From NCBI RefSeq assembly GCF_963674925.1, contig NZ_OY771649.1, positions 1,116,001 to 1,180,000 of the forward strand: 64,000 nt of DNA. Direction: 5' to 3'. Under the pieces are notes generated by a model. The model was not told the origin of the DNA, made no database searches, and was given only the letters and a program-made list of their open reading frames with translations. The position numbers and the translations under genes were made by a program. Source of the DNA: an uncultured Draconibacterium sp. (GTDB lineage: Bacteria; Bacteroidota; Bacteroidia; Bacteroidales; Prolixibacteraceae). The stretch's first letter is position 1; every line of letters starts with the position of its first letter. Shown here one piece after another: positions 40,073 to 50,000 of the stretch.

Positions 40073-41011
40073 ATGAAATATTTCATTCCATTACAAATCC
40101 TGATGCTTTTGACGATTACGTTAAAAAGTTTCGGGCAATTTTACGACGATCCCAAAAGCCACGATTGTTTAAAGTGTCACTCCCAGCAAACCTATTCATT
40201 CCATAACGACATGATGGATACGGAGGAGAAACGACTGATGAATCCTTATCTGATAATCGATACCTTGAGATTACGTTCAGGTGTTCATCAAACTTTCGAT
40301 TGCACGGATTGTCACTCATTCGACTATACAACCTATCCGCATGCTGCATCGTTAAAGCTGGAACCAATGATGACCTGTCTGGATTGCCATGCAGGAGATG
40401 AGTCGTTTGCAAAATATGAGTTTGAAAAGATTGACGAAGAAGTTAATAAAAGTATACACCGCCAGAGTTTTGGCGATAACTTTACCTGCTCAAAATGCCA
40501 TAACCAACACTACTACTCTACCACTGCCCGCACAAGTAGCAGTATTGTTGAGATTGTTGAAAACAGTAACAACATGTGTTTATCGTGCCATAACGATATG
40601 AAAAAATATAGCCTGGTATCCGGCGATTTAAAAGCTGCCGTTGTTGATATTCACGACTGGCTGCCTAACCAGGAGCTCCATTTTAAGCACGTGCGTTGTA
40701 TCGAATGCCATACCGCCGTTGAAGACGATTTAATGGTTTCGCACAACATCCTTTCGAAAGATCAGGCAGTACGCCGTTGTGCCGAATGTCACTCTGCCAA
40801 TTCATTGCTAAAAGCATCGTTATACAAATACCAGAATCTGCAGGAAAGAGCCGAAGACGGCACTGCACTCGGAGTACTTTCGAATGAAAATTACGTGATT
40901 GGATCGCACCAGATTCCAATTTTGAAAACAATTAGTTTGCTCATCTTTTTTGCAGCATTTGCAGGAATTATCATCCACGTAATATTTAGAATTATTATCA
41001 AAAAGAAATAA
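40073..41011 (+). CDS. Heptaheme membrane-anchored cytochrome c
   Basis: This 312-residue exported protein has a signal peptide (1-21) and seven CxxCH sites: CLKCH, CTDCH, CLDCH, CSKCH, CLSCH, CIECH and CAECH. A single membrane helix closes the protein (ISLLIFFAAFAGIIIHVIFRIII, about 282-306). It is followed 2 nt later by a cytochrome b gene, so the two likely form a quinol-oxidising membrane complex that passes electrons to the periplasm. The distribution of sites resembles the NrfH/cytochrome c3-like groups only in part; I name no family. Confidence 0.92.
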   Translation: MKYFIPLQILMLLTITLKSFGQFYDDPKSHDCLKCHSQQTYSFHNDMMDTEEKRLMNPYLIIDTLRLRSGVHQTFDCTDCHSFDYTTYPHAASLKLEPMMTCLDCHAGDESFAKYEFEKIDEEVNKSIHRQSFGDNFTCSKCHNQHYYSTTARTSSSIVEIVENSNNMCLSCHNDMKKYSLVSGDLKAAVVDIHDWLPNQELHFKHVRCIECHTAVEDDLMVSHNILSKDQAVRRCAECHSANSLLKASLYKYQNLQERAEDGTALGVLSNENYVIGSHQIPILKTISLLIFFAAFAGIIIHVIFRIIIKKK

Positions 41012-41013
41012 CA

Positions 41014-41631
41014 ATGAGCTCAGAGAATAAAATATATTTCTACCCGCTGTGGTTACGCATTTGGCATGGTATAAACGCCCTCGGTATTATTCTTCTTATC
41101 ATTACCGGAATAAGTATGAATTCGGGTTTTGAGGAATCGCTAATAAGCTTTAAACTCATTATTACCGTGCACAATTATGCCGGAGTAATCATTAGCTTAA
41201 ATTACCTGCTCTTTTTAATTGGGAACATGGTAACCTCAAATAAAAAGTTTTATATCGTAAAACCAAAGAATTTTCTGAAACGCCCGATGAAACAGGCTTA
41301 CTATTATGCCTGGGGAATGTTTCACGGAATGAAAGCTCCTTACCCGCTTTCTGAAAAACGTAAGTTCAATCCATTACAAAAGTATACGTACCTCATGGTA
41401 ATGTACATTATTGTTCCGTTGGTAATAATTTCAGGTATTGGGTTAATGTTTCCCGAGCTGATATTCAACAAAATATACAACATCAGCGGTGTTCTTATCA
41501 CTGCAGTAACACATTCAGCTATGGGATTTTTTATTTCCATATTCCTGATCATCCACCTTTACATTGCATCAATTGGCAAATCGCCACTTGATAATTTCAG
41601 AAGTATTGTAAACGGGTGGCACCACATATAA
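41014..41631 (+). CDS. Membrane cytochrome b subunit
   Basis: This 205-residue cytochrome b561/Ni-Fe-hydrogenase-type protein has four membrane helices. Heme-ligand histidines are seen in IWHGINALGIILLIITGI, ITVHNYAGVIISLNYLLF and ISIFLIIHLYIASIG. It begins 2 nt after the heptaheme gene (likely coupled) and should exchange electrons between the quinone pool and that protein. Such subunits also serve formate dehydrogenases and hydrogenases, but no such catalytic subunit is present nearby. Confidence 0.92.
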   Translation: MSSENKIYFYPLWLRIWHGINALGIILLIITGISMNSGFEESLISFKLIITVHNYAGVIISLNYLLFLIGNMVTSNKKFYIVKPKNFLKRPMKQAYYYAWGMFHGMKAPYPLSEKRKFNPLQKYTYLMVMYIIVPLVIISGIGLMFPELIFNKIYNISGVLITAVTHSAMGFFISIFLIIHLYIASIGKSPLDNFRSIVNGWHHI

Positions 41632-41799
41632 GATGTGAACAAGCGAAAAAGCAAGTCATAAATAAACATTAAACGAAGCAGGAAGAAGGGAGAAGGAAGA
41701 AAACAGGACAGAAAATAGTAGCACACAATTAATGCATGGTTGGCTCGCAAGGTAGGCTGAGAAGAGGAATTTAGTAATCATATTAAAGAACGGCTTAGC

Positions 41800-44634
41800 A
41801 TGGAATACTTGAGTAACAAATTTGTAGCCAAAAATCTGTTCGATGTACGCTCCGGAGCAAATTCAGGTTTGGTTAAAATCTTTTTAATCGTCGGTTTGCT
41901 CCTGTTGCCCGTATTACAACTTATGTCACAATCCAACGATGATTGTGCTATGTGCCACGACGACCCGGAACTTTTTACCATTATAAACGGCCGGGAAGTT
42001 TCGAGGTATATTCCTGCCGGTATTCTCGAAAAATCAGTACATAGCTATCTCGAATGTATTTCGTGCCATACAGATGCTGACGTTGAAGAATTTCCTCATG
42101 CCGAAAAACTGCAAGCTGTAAATTGTGGCGAATGTCACGACGAGGCCATGACCAAATTCATGGATGGTGTTCATGGAATAGCTTTTGAAAAAGGCTCACG
42201 AAATGCGCCCAACTGTGCCGAATGCCACGGAACGCACCAGATACTTAGCTCTGCCGATCCGCAATCGCGCACCTACAAAATGAACATCCCCGTTTTGTGT
42301 GGGACCTGCCACCGCGAAGGCGCACCGGTTGCACGAGCTTACAATATTGGCGAGCACAACATTGTTGAGAATTACACACAGGGCATTCACGGAAAAGGAC
42401 TATTTAGCAGTGGTTTGGTCGTTACAGCCACATGTAATAATTGTCACGGCAACCACCTTATTCTCCCCCACACCAATATGAATTCCAGCATTTCGGAGAA
42501 AAACATTGCTGCAACCTGTATGCAATGCCATGCACGAATTGAAGATGTACATATAAAGATCATCAACAAGGAACTTTGGGAGAAAAGTCCGGGGGCTATT
42601 CCGGCATGCACCGACTGCCATCCTCCACATAAAGTTGAACTGAAAAATATTATCGAAAACATTTCTGATAAAACCTGTTTAAAATGCCACGAACAACCCG
42701 ATATTCACAAAATTGTGGATGAAGTACAGGTTTCTCTTCATGTTGATGTAAATGAATTTGTTAATTCGGCTCACAATAACATTACCTGTGTAAAATGCCA
42801 CTCGGATGTTACCGCAAATATTGCCCGTCCATGTGAAACTGCAGATAAAGTTGATTGTTCGAGTTGCCATGCAGAGGAATCCGATATCTATTTCCAGAGT
42901 GGCCATGGGGAGGCATATTTTGCCAAACACGAAAATGCACCGTATTGTACCGATTGCCACGGGTCGCATCATGTTATTCCTTCCGAAAATGAAATTTCAC
43001 CAACGTTCCGCTCGGCTGTCCCACAACTTTGCGGCGAATGCCATAAAGAAAATGGTCAGGCAGTGGAAGGAACCAATCTGAAAGAAACCGATGCCTATCA
43101 CGATTACTCCACCAGCGTTCACGGACGAAGCCTTGAAGAAAAAGGATTGTTGTCGGCGGCTATTTGTACCGACTGCCACACCACACACTTTATGTTGAAA
43201 GAAGAAGATGAGCGATCATCGGTGAATCCGGCCAACCTGGCCAAAACATGTGGCAATTGCCACAAAGGAATTTACGACCAGTACATTGACAGTGAACACG
43301 GAATTAATGCCAACACCGAAGAGTTGAAATTCCCTACCTGCGAAACCTGCCACTCGGCACACAATATTTCGGAGGTGCATGAAAGCAAATTTATGTCGGA
43401 AATCAGCTCGCAGTGTGGACAGTGCCACCAGCAACTGGCAGAAACTTACCTGGAAACCTATCACGGAAAAGTGTATCAATTGGGTTATCTGCAGGCTGCA
43501 CGTTGTTCCGACTGCCACGGTGCTCATAATATCTATCGGATGGACAATCCGAAATCAACGATCAGTCCGCGAAATATTGTTGCAACCTGCTCGAAGTGCC
43601 ATACCGATGCCAACATGAAATTTACAGGCTACCTGACACATGCCACACACTACGATAAAAGCAATTTCCCTTGGCTCTACTACACGTTTTGGGCCATGAC
43701 CGGATTACTGTTAAGCGTGTTTGCCTTTTTCGGCCTGCATACCTTATTGTGGATACCCCGATCGCTGGGTGCCATGATCAAAAAACGAAAAGAACCTAAA
43801 CCGCTGGGCAAACAAATGTATATCAGGCGTTTCCAGAAGAAAAACAGGATTACCCATATTTTTGTAATAGTAAGTTTTATACTGCTGGCCCTTACCGGAA
43901 TGATTTTAAAATTTGCCTACATGCCTTGGGCCCAGTTTTTGGCCGACGCCATTGGCGGTGCTCATATTGCCGGCTTCATTCATCGAACGGCCGCCCTGGT
44001 CACTTTCGGATATTTTATATTTCACGTGGTAGCCTTATTGAAAGTTAAATTTAAACATGGAATAAAAGTCAGTAAATTTATTTTCAGCAGTAACTCTCTG
44101 ATGTTTAACAGAAAAGACATTCGCGACTTTTGGGCATCCATTAAATGGTTTATAGGAATTGGTCCCCGTCCACACTACGGAAGATGGACCTACTGGGAAA
44201 AATTTGACTACTTTGCCGTATTCTGGGGAGTACTCGTAATTGGCTCAACCGGATTAATGTTGTGGTTCCCCGAATTCTTTACCAAATTCCTGCCCGGCTG
44301 GCTGATTAATGTTGCACAGATTATTCACAGCGACGAGGCTTTACTTGCTGTCGGATTTATTTTCACCATTCATTTTTTTAATACACACCTTCGCCCTGAA
44401 TCCTTCCCAATGGACACCGTAATTTTCACCGGTTATGTACTGGAGAAAGAATACAAAAAAGATCGACCTCACGAATATGAGCAACTGGTAAAATCAGGGA
44501 AAATTAATGAAGTTCGCGTTGAAAAAGAGTTTACAAAAGAAAGAATGAGAACGATAAAAATCTTTGGATTCACCGCACTTTTCGCCGGTATAATCATGGT
44601 AATACTGATAGTTTACTCTTTAATTTTCCATTAA
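41800..44634 (+). CDS. 19-heme cytochrome c fused to a membrane cytochrome b
   Basis: This 944-residue protein starts with a signal or anchor segment (about 25-45). The periplasmic part, residues 45 to about 620, holds 19 CxxCH sites, counted by eye from CAMCH through CISCH, CGECH and CAECH to CSDCH and CSKCH. The sequence shows internal repetition (CAECHGTHQI, CTDCHGSHHVI, CSDCHGAHNIY), so it arose from tandem cytochrome modules. The C-terminal 320 residues have four or more membrane helices of the cytochrome b561/formate dehydrogenase gamma type with histidines (GGAHIAGFIHRTAAL, YFIFHVVALL, IIHSDEALLAVGFIFTIHFF). Quinol oxidation coupled to a long heme wire is the obvious inference. The fusion is uncommon. 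Confidence 0.94.
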   Translation: MEYLSNKFVAKNLFDVRSGANSGLVKIFLIVGLLLLPVLQLMSQSNDDCAMCHDDPELFTIINGREVSRYIPAGILEKSVHSYLECISCHTDADVEEFPHAEKLQAVNCGECHDEAMTKFMDGVHGIAFEKGSRNAPNCAECHGTHQILSSADPQSRTYKMNIPVLCGTCHREGAPVARAYNIGEHNIVENYTQGIHGKGLFSSGLVVTATCNNCHGNHLILPHTNMNSSISEKNIAATCMQCHARIEDVHIKIINKELWEKSPGAIPACTDCHPPHKVELKNIIENISDKTCLKCHEQPDIHKIVDEVQVSLHVDVNEFVNSAHNNITCVKCHSDVTANIARPCETADKVDCSSCHAEESDIYFQSGHGEAYFAKHENAPYCTDCHGSHHVIPSENEISPTFRSAVPQLCGECHKENGQAVEGTNLKETDAYHDYSTSVHGRSLEEKGLLSAAICTDCHTTHFMLKEEDERSSVNPANLAKTCGNCHKGIYDQYIDSEHGINANTEELKFPTCETCHSAHNISEVHESKFMSEISSQCGQCHQQLAETYLETYHGKVYQLGYLQAARCSDCHGAHNIYRMDNPKSTISPRNIVATCSKCHTDANMKFTGYLTHATHYDKSNFPWLYYTFWAMTGLLLSVFAFFGLHTLLWIPRSLGAMIKKRKEPKPLGKQMYIRRFQKKNRITHIFVIVSFILLALTGMILKFAYMPWAQFLADAIGGAHIAGFIHRTAALVTFGYFIFHVVALLKVKFKHGIKVSKFIFSSNSLMFNRKDIRDFWASIKWFIGIGPRPHYGRWTYWEKFDYFAVFWGVLVIGSTGLMLWFPEFFTKFLPGWLINVAQIIHSDEALLAVGFIFTIHFFNTHLRPESFPMDTVIFTGYVLEKEYKKDRPHEYEQLVKSGKINEVRVEKEFTKERMRTIKIFGFTALFAGIIMVILIVYSLIFH

Positions 44635-44885
44635 AAGTCGAAAAAACGAAAAAATGAAAATACAATTTTTAATACGTTAACCTAGTAGATTAGTAGTATA
44701 ATAAACAGTAAATATGACATATATATAAATCTATAGAAATATTAAAACTTCATGTTTAGAACATAGTTTCAAATTAGCCGCACGTATATAGACAATTTAT
44801 AAATAAGTATCTGACCTTGAATAATTAAACGAAAATTACAATCTTGGATCAGTAGATTTTACATCAAACCAATAAACGTAAAAAT
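44635..44885. other. AT-rich gap before the NapC-like gene
   Basis: No gene is seen in these 251 bp. At 44857-44871, TTTTACATCAAACCA is identical to a 15-nt part of the CRISPR repeat and lies 14 bp before the start codon of the next gene. Otherwise nothing is recognised. Confidence 0.5.
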
Positions 44886-46388
44886 ATGAAATTACCATCT
44901 TCAATAAGAAATTGGATTTCGATTTCGGGAGCAGTTTTGGCTGTTTTCAACCTGGCTAGTATCCTTGCCTTGTTTTTATTAAACATTGCCTTCGGATTTG
45001 GAGGACAGTATATTGGTTTATTCATCTTTATAATCTTGCCGGGGTTTATGGTTGTTGGACTGCTCATGATCCCAATCGGAATGCGTATCTACCGGAAAAA
45101 AGCACGATTGGCTGAAAAAGAAGGTAAACGTTTAAACTGGCCTATTTTAGATTTTAACAACCTGGCTACACGAAATGCCAGCACTATATTTATCATTGGA
45201 ACAATTTTTCTGCTCATTTTATCTTCTGTTGGCAGTTACGAAGCGTTTCACTACACCGAATCGGTAGAATTCTGTGGAAAGTTATGTCATGAAGTTATGG
45301 AGCCGGAATACGTAACCTATCATGGTTCGTCGCACGAGCGTGTTGCCTGTGTGGAGTGCCACGTTGGTTCGGGAGCCAGCTGGTATGTAAAAAGTAAACT
45401 TTCGGGTTTATACCAGGTGTATTCTGTTTTGGCAAATAAATACCCACAACCCATCCCTACCCCTATTGCGAATTTACGTCCGGCGCGCGAAACCTGTGAA
45501 GAATGTCACTGGCCCGAGAAATTCTACGATAATAAAATGAGGGTAAAACATTCATTTTTAACCGACGAAGAGAATACCGAACGTATCATTCATTTACAGG
45601 TAAAAACAAGTACACAGGTAACTCCTCAAGGTGTAATAAAAGGTATTCACCAGCATATTAGCCCCGAGGTAAAAATTGAATACAAGGCCCTCGATGAGAA
45701 ACGTCAGATTATTCCGTGGGTAAAATATACCAATACAAAAACCGGAGAAGAATACATTTATACCGACGAGATGAGCATGGTTTCAGAAGCCCAGCTCGAT
45801 TCGTTGGAAACACGTGTAATGGATTGTTTGGATTGCCACAACAGGCCATCACACAACTACAATGCTCCGCAAAACTTTATCGATCAATCCATGGCAGAGG
45901 GCAAAATATCAACCGAATTACCTGCCATAAAACTGGCAGCCATGATGGCACTTTACCAGGATTATCCTACGAAAGATACAGCAATGATTGCCATCAAGAA
46001 TCAGGTTATCGATTGGTTTGAAAGTGGTTATCCTGATGTTTACGAAACTAAAAAAGCAGAAATCGATCAGGCAATAGCTGCCATTCAGGAAGATTATTCC
46101 AACAACATTTTTCCGTTTATGAAAGCCAGCTGGAAAGAATATCCAAATAACATTGGACATATGGAATCGGACGGATGTTATCGTTGCCATAACGACCGCC
46201 ATGCAACAACCGAAAACAAGACGATTTCAAAAGATTGTTCGCTGTGCCACAACATTATAGCACAGGGGACACAGGATAGTATGCAGTATTCTACCGCTTT
46301 CGAACCTTTGGAGTTTCAACACCCTGTTGATATTGCCGAAGCATGGAAAAGTGAAATGTGCTCAATGTGTCATACAGCATTGTATTAA
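44886..46388 (+). CDS. NapC/NirT-like heptaheme membrane cytochrome c
   Basis: This 500-residue protein has two N-terminal helices (about 10-65), a third helix near residue 100, and a periplasmic heme domain. The heme sites are CGKLCH (a Cx3CH variant), CVECH, CEECH, CLDCH, CYRCH, CSLCH and CSMCH. The first part, EFCGKLCHEVMEPEYVTYHGSSHERVACVECHVGSG, is a NapC/NirT-type quinol dehydrogenase signature; an extra C-terminal region adds the last hemes. The family oxidises menaquinol and feeds periplasmic reductases. Here it lies next to a tetraheme protein rather than NrfA or NapA. Confidence 0.93.
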   Translation: MKLPSSIRNWISISGAVLAVFNLASILALFLLNIAFGFGGQYIGLFIFIILPGFMVVGLLMIPIGMRIYRKKARLAEKEGKRLNWPILDFNNLATRNASTIFIIGTIFLLILSSVGSYEAFHYTESVEFCGKLCHEVMEPEYVTYHGSSHERVACVECHVGSGASWYVKSKLSGLYQVYSVLANKYPQPIPTPIANLRPARETCEECHWPEKFYDNKMRVKHSFLTDEENTERIIHLQVKTSTQVTPQGVIKGIHQHISPEVKIEYKALDEKRQIIPWVKYTNTKTGEEYIYTDEMSMVSEAQLDSLETRVMDCLDCHNRPSHNYNAPQNFIDQSMAEGKISTELPAIKLAAMMALYQDYPTKDTAMIAIKNQVIDWFESGYPDVYETKKAEIDQAIAAIQEDYSNNIFPFMKASWKEYPNNIGHMESDGCYRCHNDRHATTENKTISKDCSLCHNIIAQGTQDSMQYSTAFEPLEFQHPVDIAEAWKSEMCSMCHTALY

Positions 46389-46463
46389 ATTTTGGCACAA
46401 TATTTATTATTTTTATAATAGCTTTTTTAGAAAACAAGTAATATAAATTTTAAATACACGATT

Positions 46464-46970
46464 ATGAAACTCAAAAAATTAATTTTTCTTTTAGGCCTTG
46501 CAGTATTATTTAGCACTGCAGCCACCGCTCAAACCTACAAGTACATTGGTGCAGCAAAATGTAAAATGTGTCATAACAAACCCGACAAAGGCGAGCAGTT
46601 TAAAGTTTGGGAAGCAGGCCCACACGCCAAAGCAATGGATGCATTGGAAGGTGCCGACAAAACCAATGAAACATGTTTAAAATGCCACTCAACTGCAGGT
46701 TCTGTTGATAGCGGATTACTTGCCGGTCTAAAAGCAGACGAAGGTGTTTCGTGCGAATCATGTCACGGACCTGGTAGTCATTATAAATCGGCTGCAATTA
46801 TGAAGAACAAAAAAATGGCACTTTCAAAAGGTATGATTGAACCTACTGAAGAAACCTGTAAAGCCTGCCATCTAGGTGACAAACCAGAAGGCCACGTGGC
46901 TCCTAAAAAAGCATGGAATTTCGACGAATTTGTGAAAGTAATTGCTCACGACGATCCAACAACAAACTAA
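46464..46970 (+). CDS. Tetraheme periplasmic cytochrome c
   Basis: This 168-residue exported protein has a signal peptide (1-22, ending ATAQ) and four sites: CKMCH, CLKCH, CESCH and CKACH. The YKYIGAAKCKMCHNKPDKGEQFKVWEAGPHAKAM start and the SCHGPGSHYKS block resemble cytochrome c554-type proteins. It is a good candidate for a soluble acceptor of electrons from the NapC-like gene (76 nt upstream). It is followed by a perfect terminator. Confidence 0.93.
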   Translation: MKLKKLIFLLGLAVLFSTAATAQTYKYIGAAKCKMCHNKPDKGEQFKVWEAGPHAKAMDALEGADKTNETCLKCHSTAGSVDSGLLAGLKADEGVSCESCHGPGSHYKSAAIMKNKKMALSKGMIEPTEETCKACHLGDKPEGHVAPKKAWNFDEFVKVIAHDDPTTN

Positions 46971-46994
46971 TATTTTTTATACTATTGTTTTGTG

Positions 46995-47030
46995 AAAAAT
47001 TCCTTTGTTTACAAACAAAGGAATTTTTTT
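46995..47030 (+). terminator. Terminator between tetraheme and ResB-CcsA genes
   Basis: AAATTCCTTTGTTT pairs with the following AAACAAAGGAATTT, ending in seven T. The stem is perfect and the loop very short. Confidence 0.93.
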
Positions 47031-47057
47031 AGTGTTTTATTCAGACAACTACTAATT

Positions 47058-50000
47058 ATGAAGAAGCTCAGTTCATTACTTTTTTCCATGTTTTTTACCG
47101 GAATTCTTGTGGTAATTTTTGCAATAGCAATTGGTTATGCCACCTTTATCGAAAACGATTATGGTACCACTACTGCAAAAATTCTCATTTACAATTCCAG
47201 GTGGTTCGAGATTTTGTTGTTTATACTCTGCATCAACATTGTAGGTAGTGTATTCAAATACAAACTTATCGCACGGAAAAAATGGACGATTCTGCTTTTT
47301 CACATATCCTTTATCGTGATTGGTGTAGGTGCAATTATTACGCGCTATTACGGTTATGAAGGTAGTATGCATATTCGGGAAAACAGCTCGTCGGATTTTA
47401 TTATTTCCGAAGCTTCGTTTGTAACGGTTAAAGTGAGCGATGGTACTGAAACCGTTGAAGTATCAAGCGAAGTAAAATTCTCTCCCTATACCGCCAACCG
47501 TTTTTCAGAAAAAATTCATTTTAAAGGAAAAACGATACATATTAGCAATCAACAGTTTATGCCTTCAGCAGTGGAAAAAATTGCTCTCGACCCGAATGGA
47601 GAACCAATTGTTTCGCTGATTACTGTTGTAAATGGCTCGTCGCGAAATGACTTCGTTCTAAGAAATGATAATACTAAGAATTTAAATGGTTTAACCCTTG
47701 GTTTTGGCAACAATACAAATACCGATGTTCAACTGAGTTTAAAAGATGGCAACCTGTATATTTCGGCCAACGATACCATTCAGGAGGCTGGAATGATGAG
47801 CGAAAAAAGTGAGTCGATAGCTCCACATACCTCAAAACTTGTGGATACGCAAAAAGCCTATACGTATAAAAACCTCACTTTTGCCATAAAACAGTTTCTG
47901 CCAAATGCTTCGGTTCAGCTGGCCTACCAAAAACCTACGCAGGAAATGAGCCCTCCTGATGCTTTTAAAGCTGCAATATCAACAGGTGAAGAAAGCAAGG
48001 AATTGATCGTTTATGGCCGAACAAGAGAAGTTGGAGATTTTTACACCACATCCATCGACGGCATGAATGTGTCAGTTTCATATGGTTCTCGGATAATACA
48101 ACTACCTTTTGCCATTCAGCTTAACGATTTCCAGCTCGAACGTTACCCGGGTTCCATGAGTCCTTCGTCGTATGCCAGCGAAGTAGTTTTAAAAGACGGC
48201 GCTACCGAAATGCCATTCCGCATTTTTATGAATAACATTCTGAAATACAAAGGATATCGCTTTTTCCAATCGTCGTACGATACGGATGAGCGTGGCACAA
48301 TCCTTTCAGTAAACCACGATTCCGCGGGAACATCGGTAACTTATTTTGGTTACCTGATAATGGCTATCGGAATGTTACTTACCCTTTTCAACAAAAACAG
48401 TCGGTTTAAAACCCTGCTGAAAGCATCGGCACAACTACGCGAAAAACGTAAGAAACTGTTTGCTGTTTTGGTAACGGGCGTGTTGTTAAGTATTAGTGCA
48501 CAGGCGCAAAATACGTCACCAGCACCAATAAACAGCGACCACTCGAAATCCTTTGAAAGTTTACTCATTCAGGATAGAAAAGGCCGGGTAGAACCGGTTT
48601 CTACACTGGCGTCCGAAATACTTCGCAAAGTGGCGAAAAAGACGAGCTGGGAAAACCTGTCTCCTTCCGAAGTGTTTCTGGATATGCAGGCAAATCCTGA
48701 ACTTTGGAAAAACATTGCCATCATAAAAGTTGCCAATCCCGAATTGCGCCGAACTATTGGAATTACAGGCAAATATGCCTCATTCAATTCAATTGTAAGG
48801 CCGCGCGAAATGGGTGGATACATACTTAGTTCTGAAGTTCAGGCCGCTTATGCAAAAGAGAGTAACCACCGCAACAAATACGATAAAGAAATTATGAATG
48901 TTGACGAGCGCGTTAATATTCTGATGGCCATTTTTACCGGCGATTTTATGACGATTTTTCCTGTACCCAACGATGATAATCACAAATGGGTATCGATTAA
49001 CGAGGCAAAGGAACTGCCTGCCCAGAATGCAGATTTCGCAAGGCAAACAGTTTCATCCTACCTTCAATCGGTGCAAATTCGCGATTGGGCAACAGCCAAC
49101 CAGTTACTCAACAACCTGAAACAAAACCAGGAAACTATTGGGGCTAAAATCATTCCATCGGCAACAAAAGTAAAAATGGAGGTGATCTATAATAACCTGA
49201 ACATTTTTGGGAAATTGTCAAAGATTTTCATGTTCACCGGACTGATTCTTTTGATGTTACAATTGCTCACCCTGTTTAATCCGAATATAAAATTACGTTA
49301 CCTGAAAAGTTTTGCCTTTTACTTTATCCTGCTGCTGTTTGTGGCCGAAACTGCGGGGCTGGCAATTCGTTGGTATATATCAGGACATGCGCCCTGGAGT
49401 AACGGTTACGAGTCGATGGTGTTTATCAGTTGGGCAACTGCACTTGGCGGGCTGATTTTTGCCAAACGCTCGGAAATTACACTCTCATTAACATCAGTCC
49501 TGGCCGGTTTAACGCTTATGGTGGCCGGAATGAGCTGGATGAGCCCGGAAATCACCAACCTGGTACCCGTTTTAAAATCGTACTGGTTAATTGTTCACGT
49601 GGCAGTAATTACGGCTAGTTACGGATTTTTGGGTATTAGTGCGCTGCTTGGCTTCCTGAATCTTATTTTAATGATTTTCAGAAACAAACGCAATTCCGAC
49701 AGAATCAACCACACCATAAAAGAACTCGTGAACATCATCCAGATTGCCTTAATCATTGGCTTGTTAATGGTTACGCTCGGTTCGTTCTTAGGTGGAGTTT
49801 GGGCCAACGAAAGCTGGGGACGTTACTGGGGCTGGGACCCAAAAGAAACCTGGGCACTGGTAACTGTTTTGGTATACACCTTTATTACACACATGCACCG
49901 TATTCCCGGAATGCGAGGTAGCTTTGCGATGAGTGTGGCTGCTGTTTTGGGTATCAGCTCGGTACTGATGACTTACTTTGGAGTAAACTATTACCTCTCT

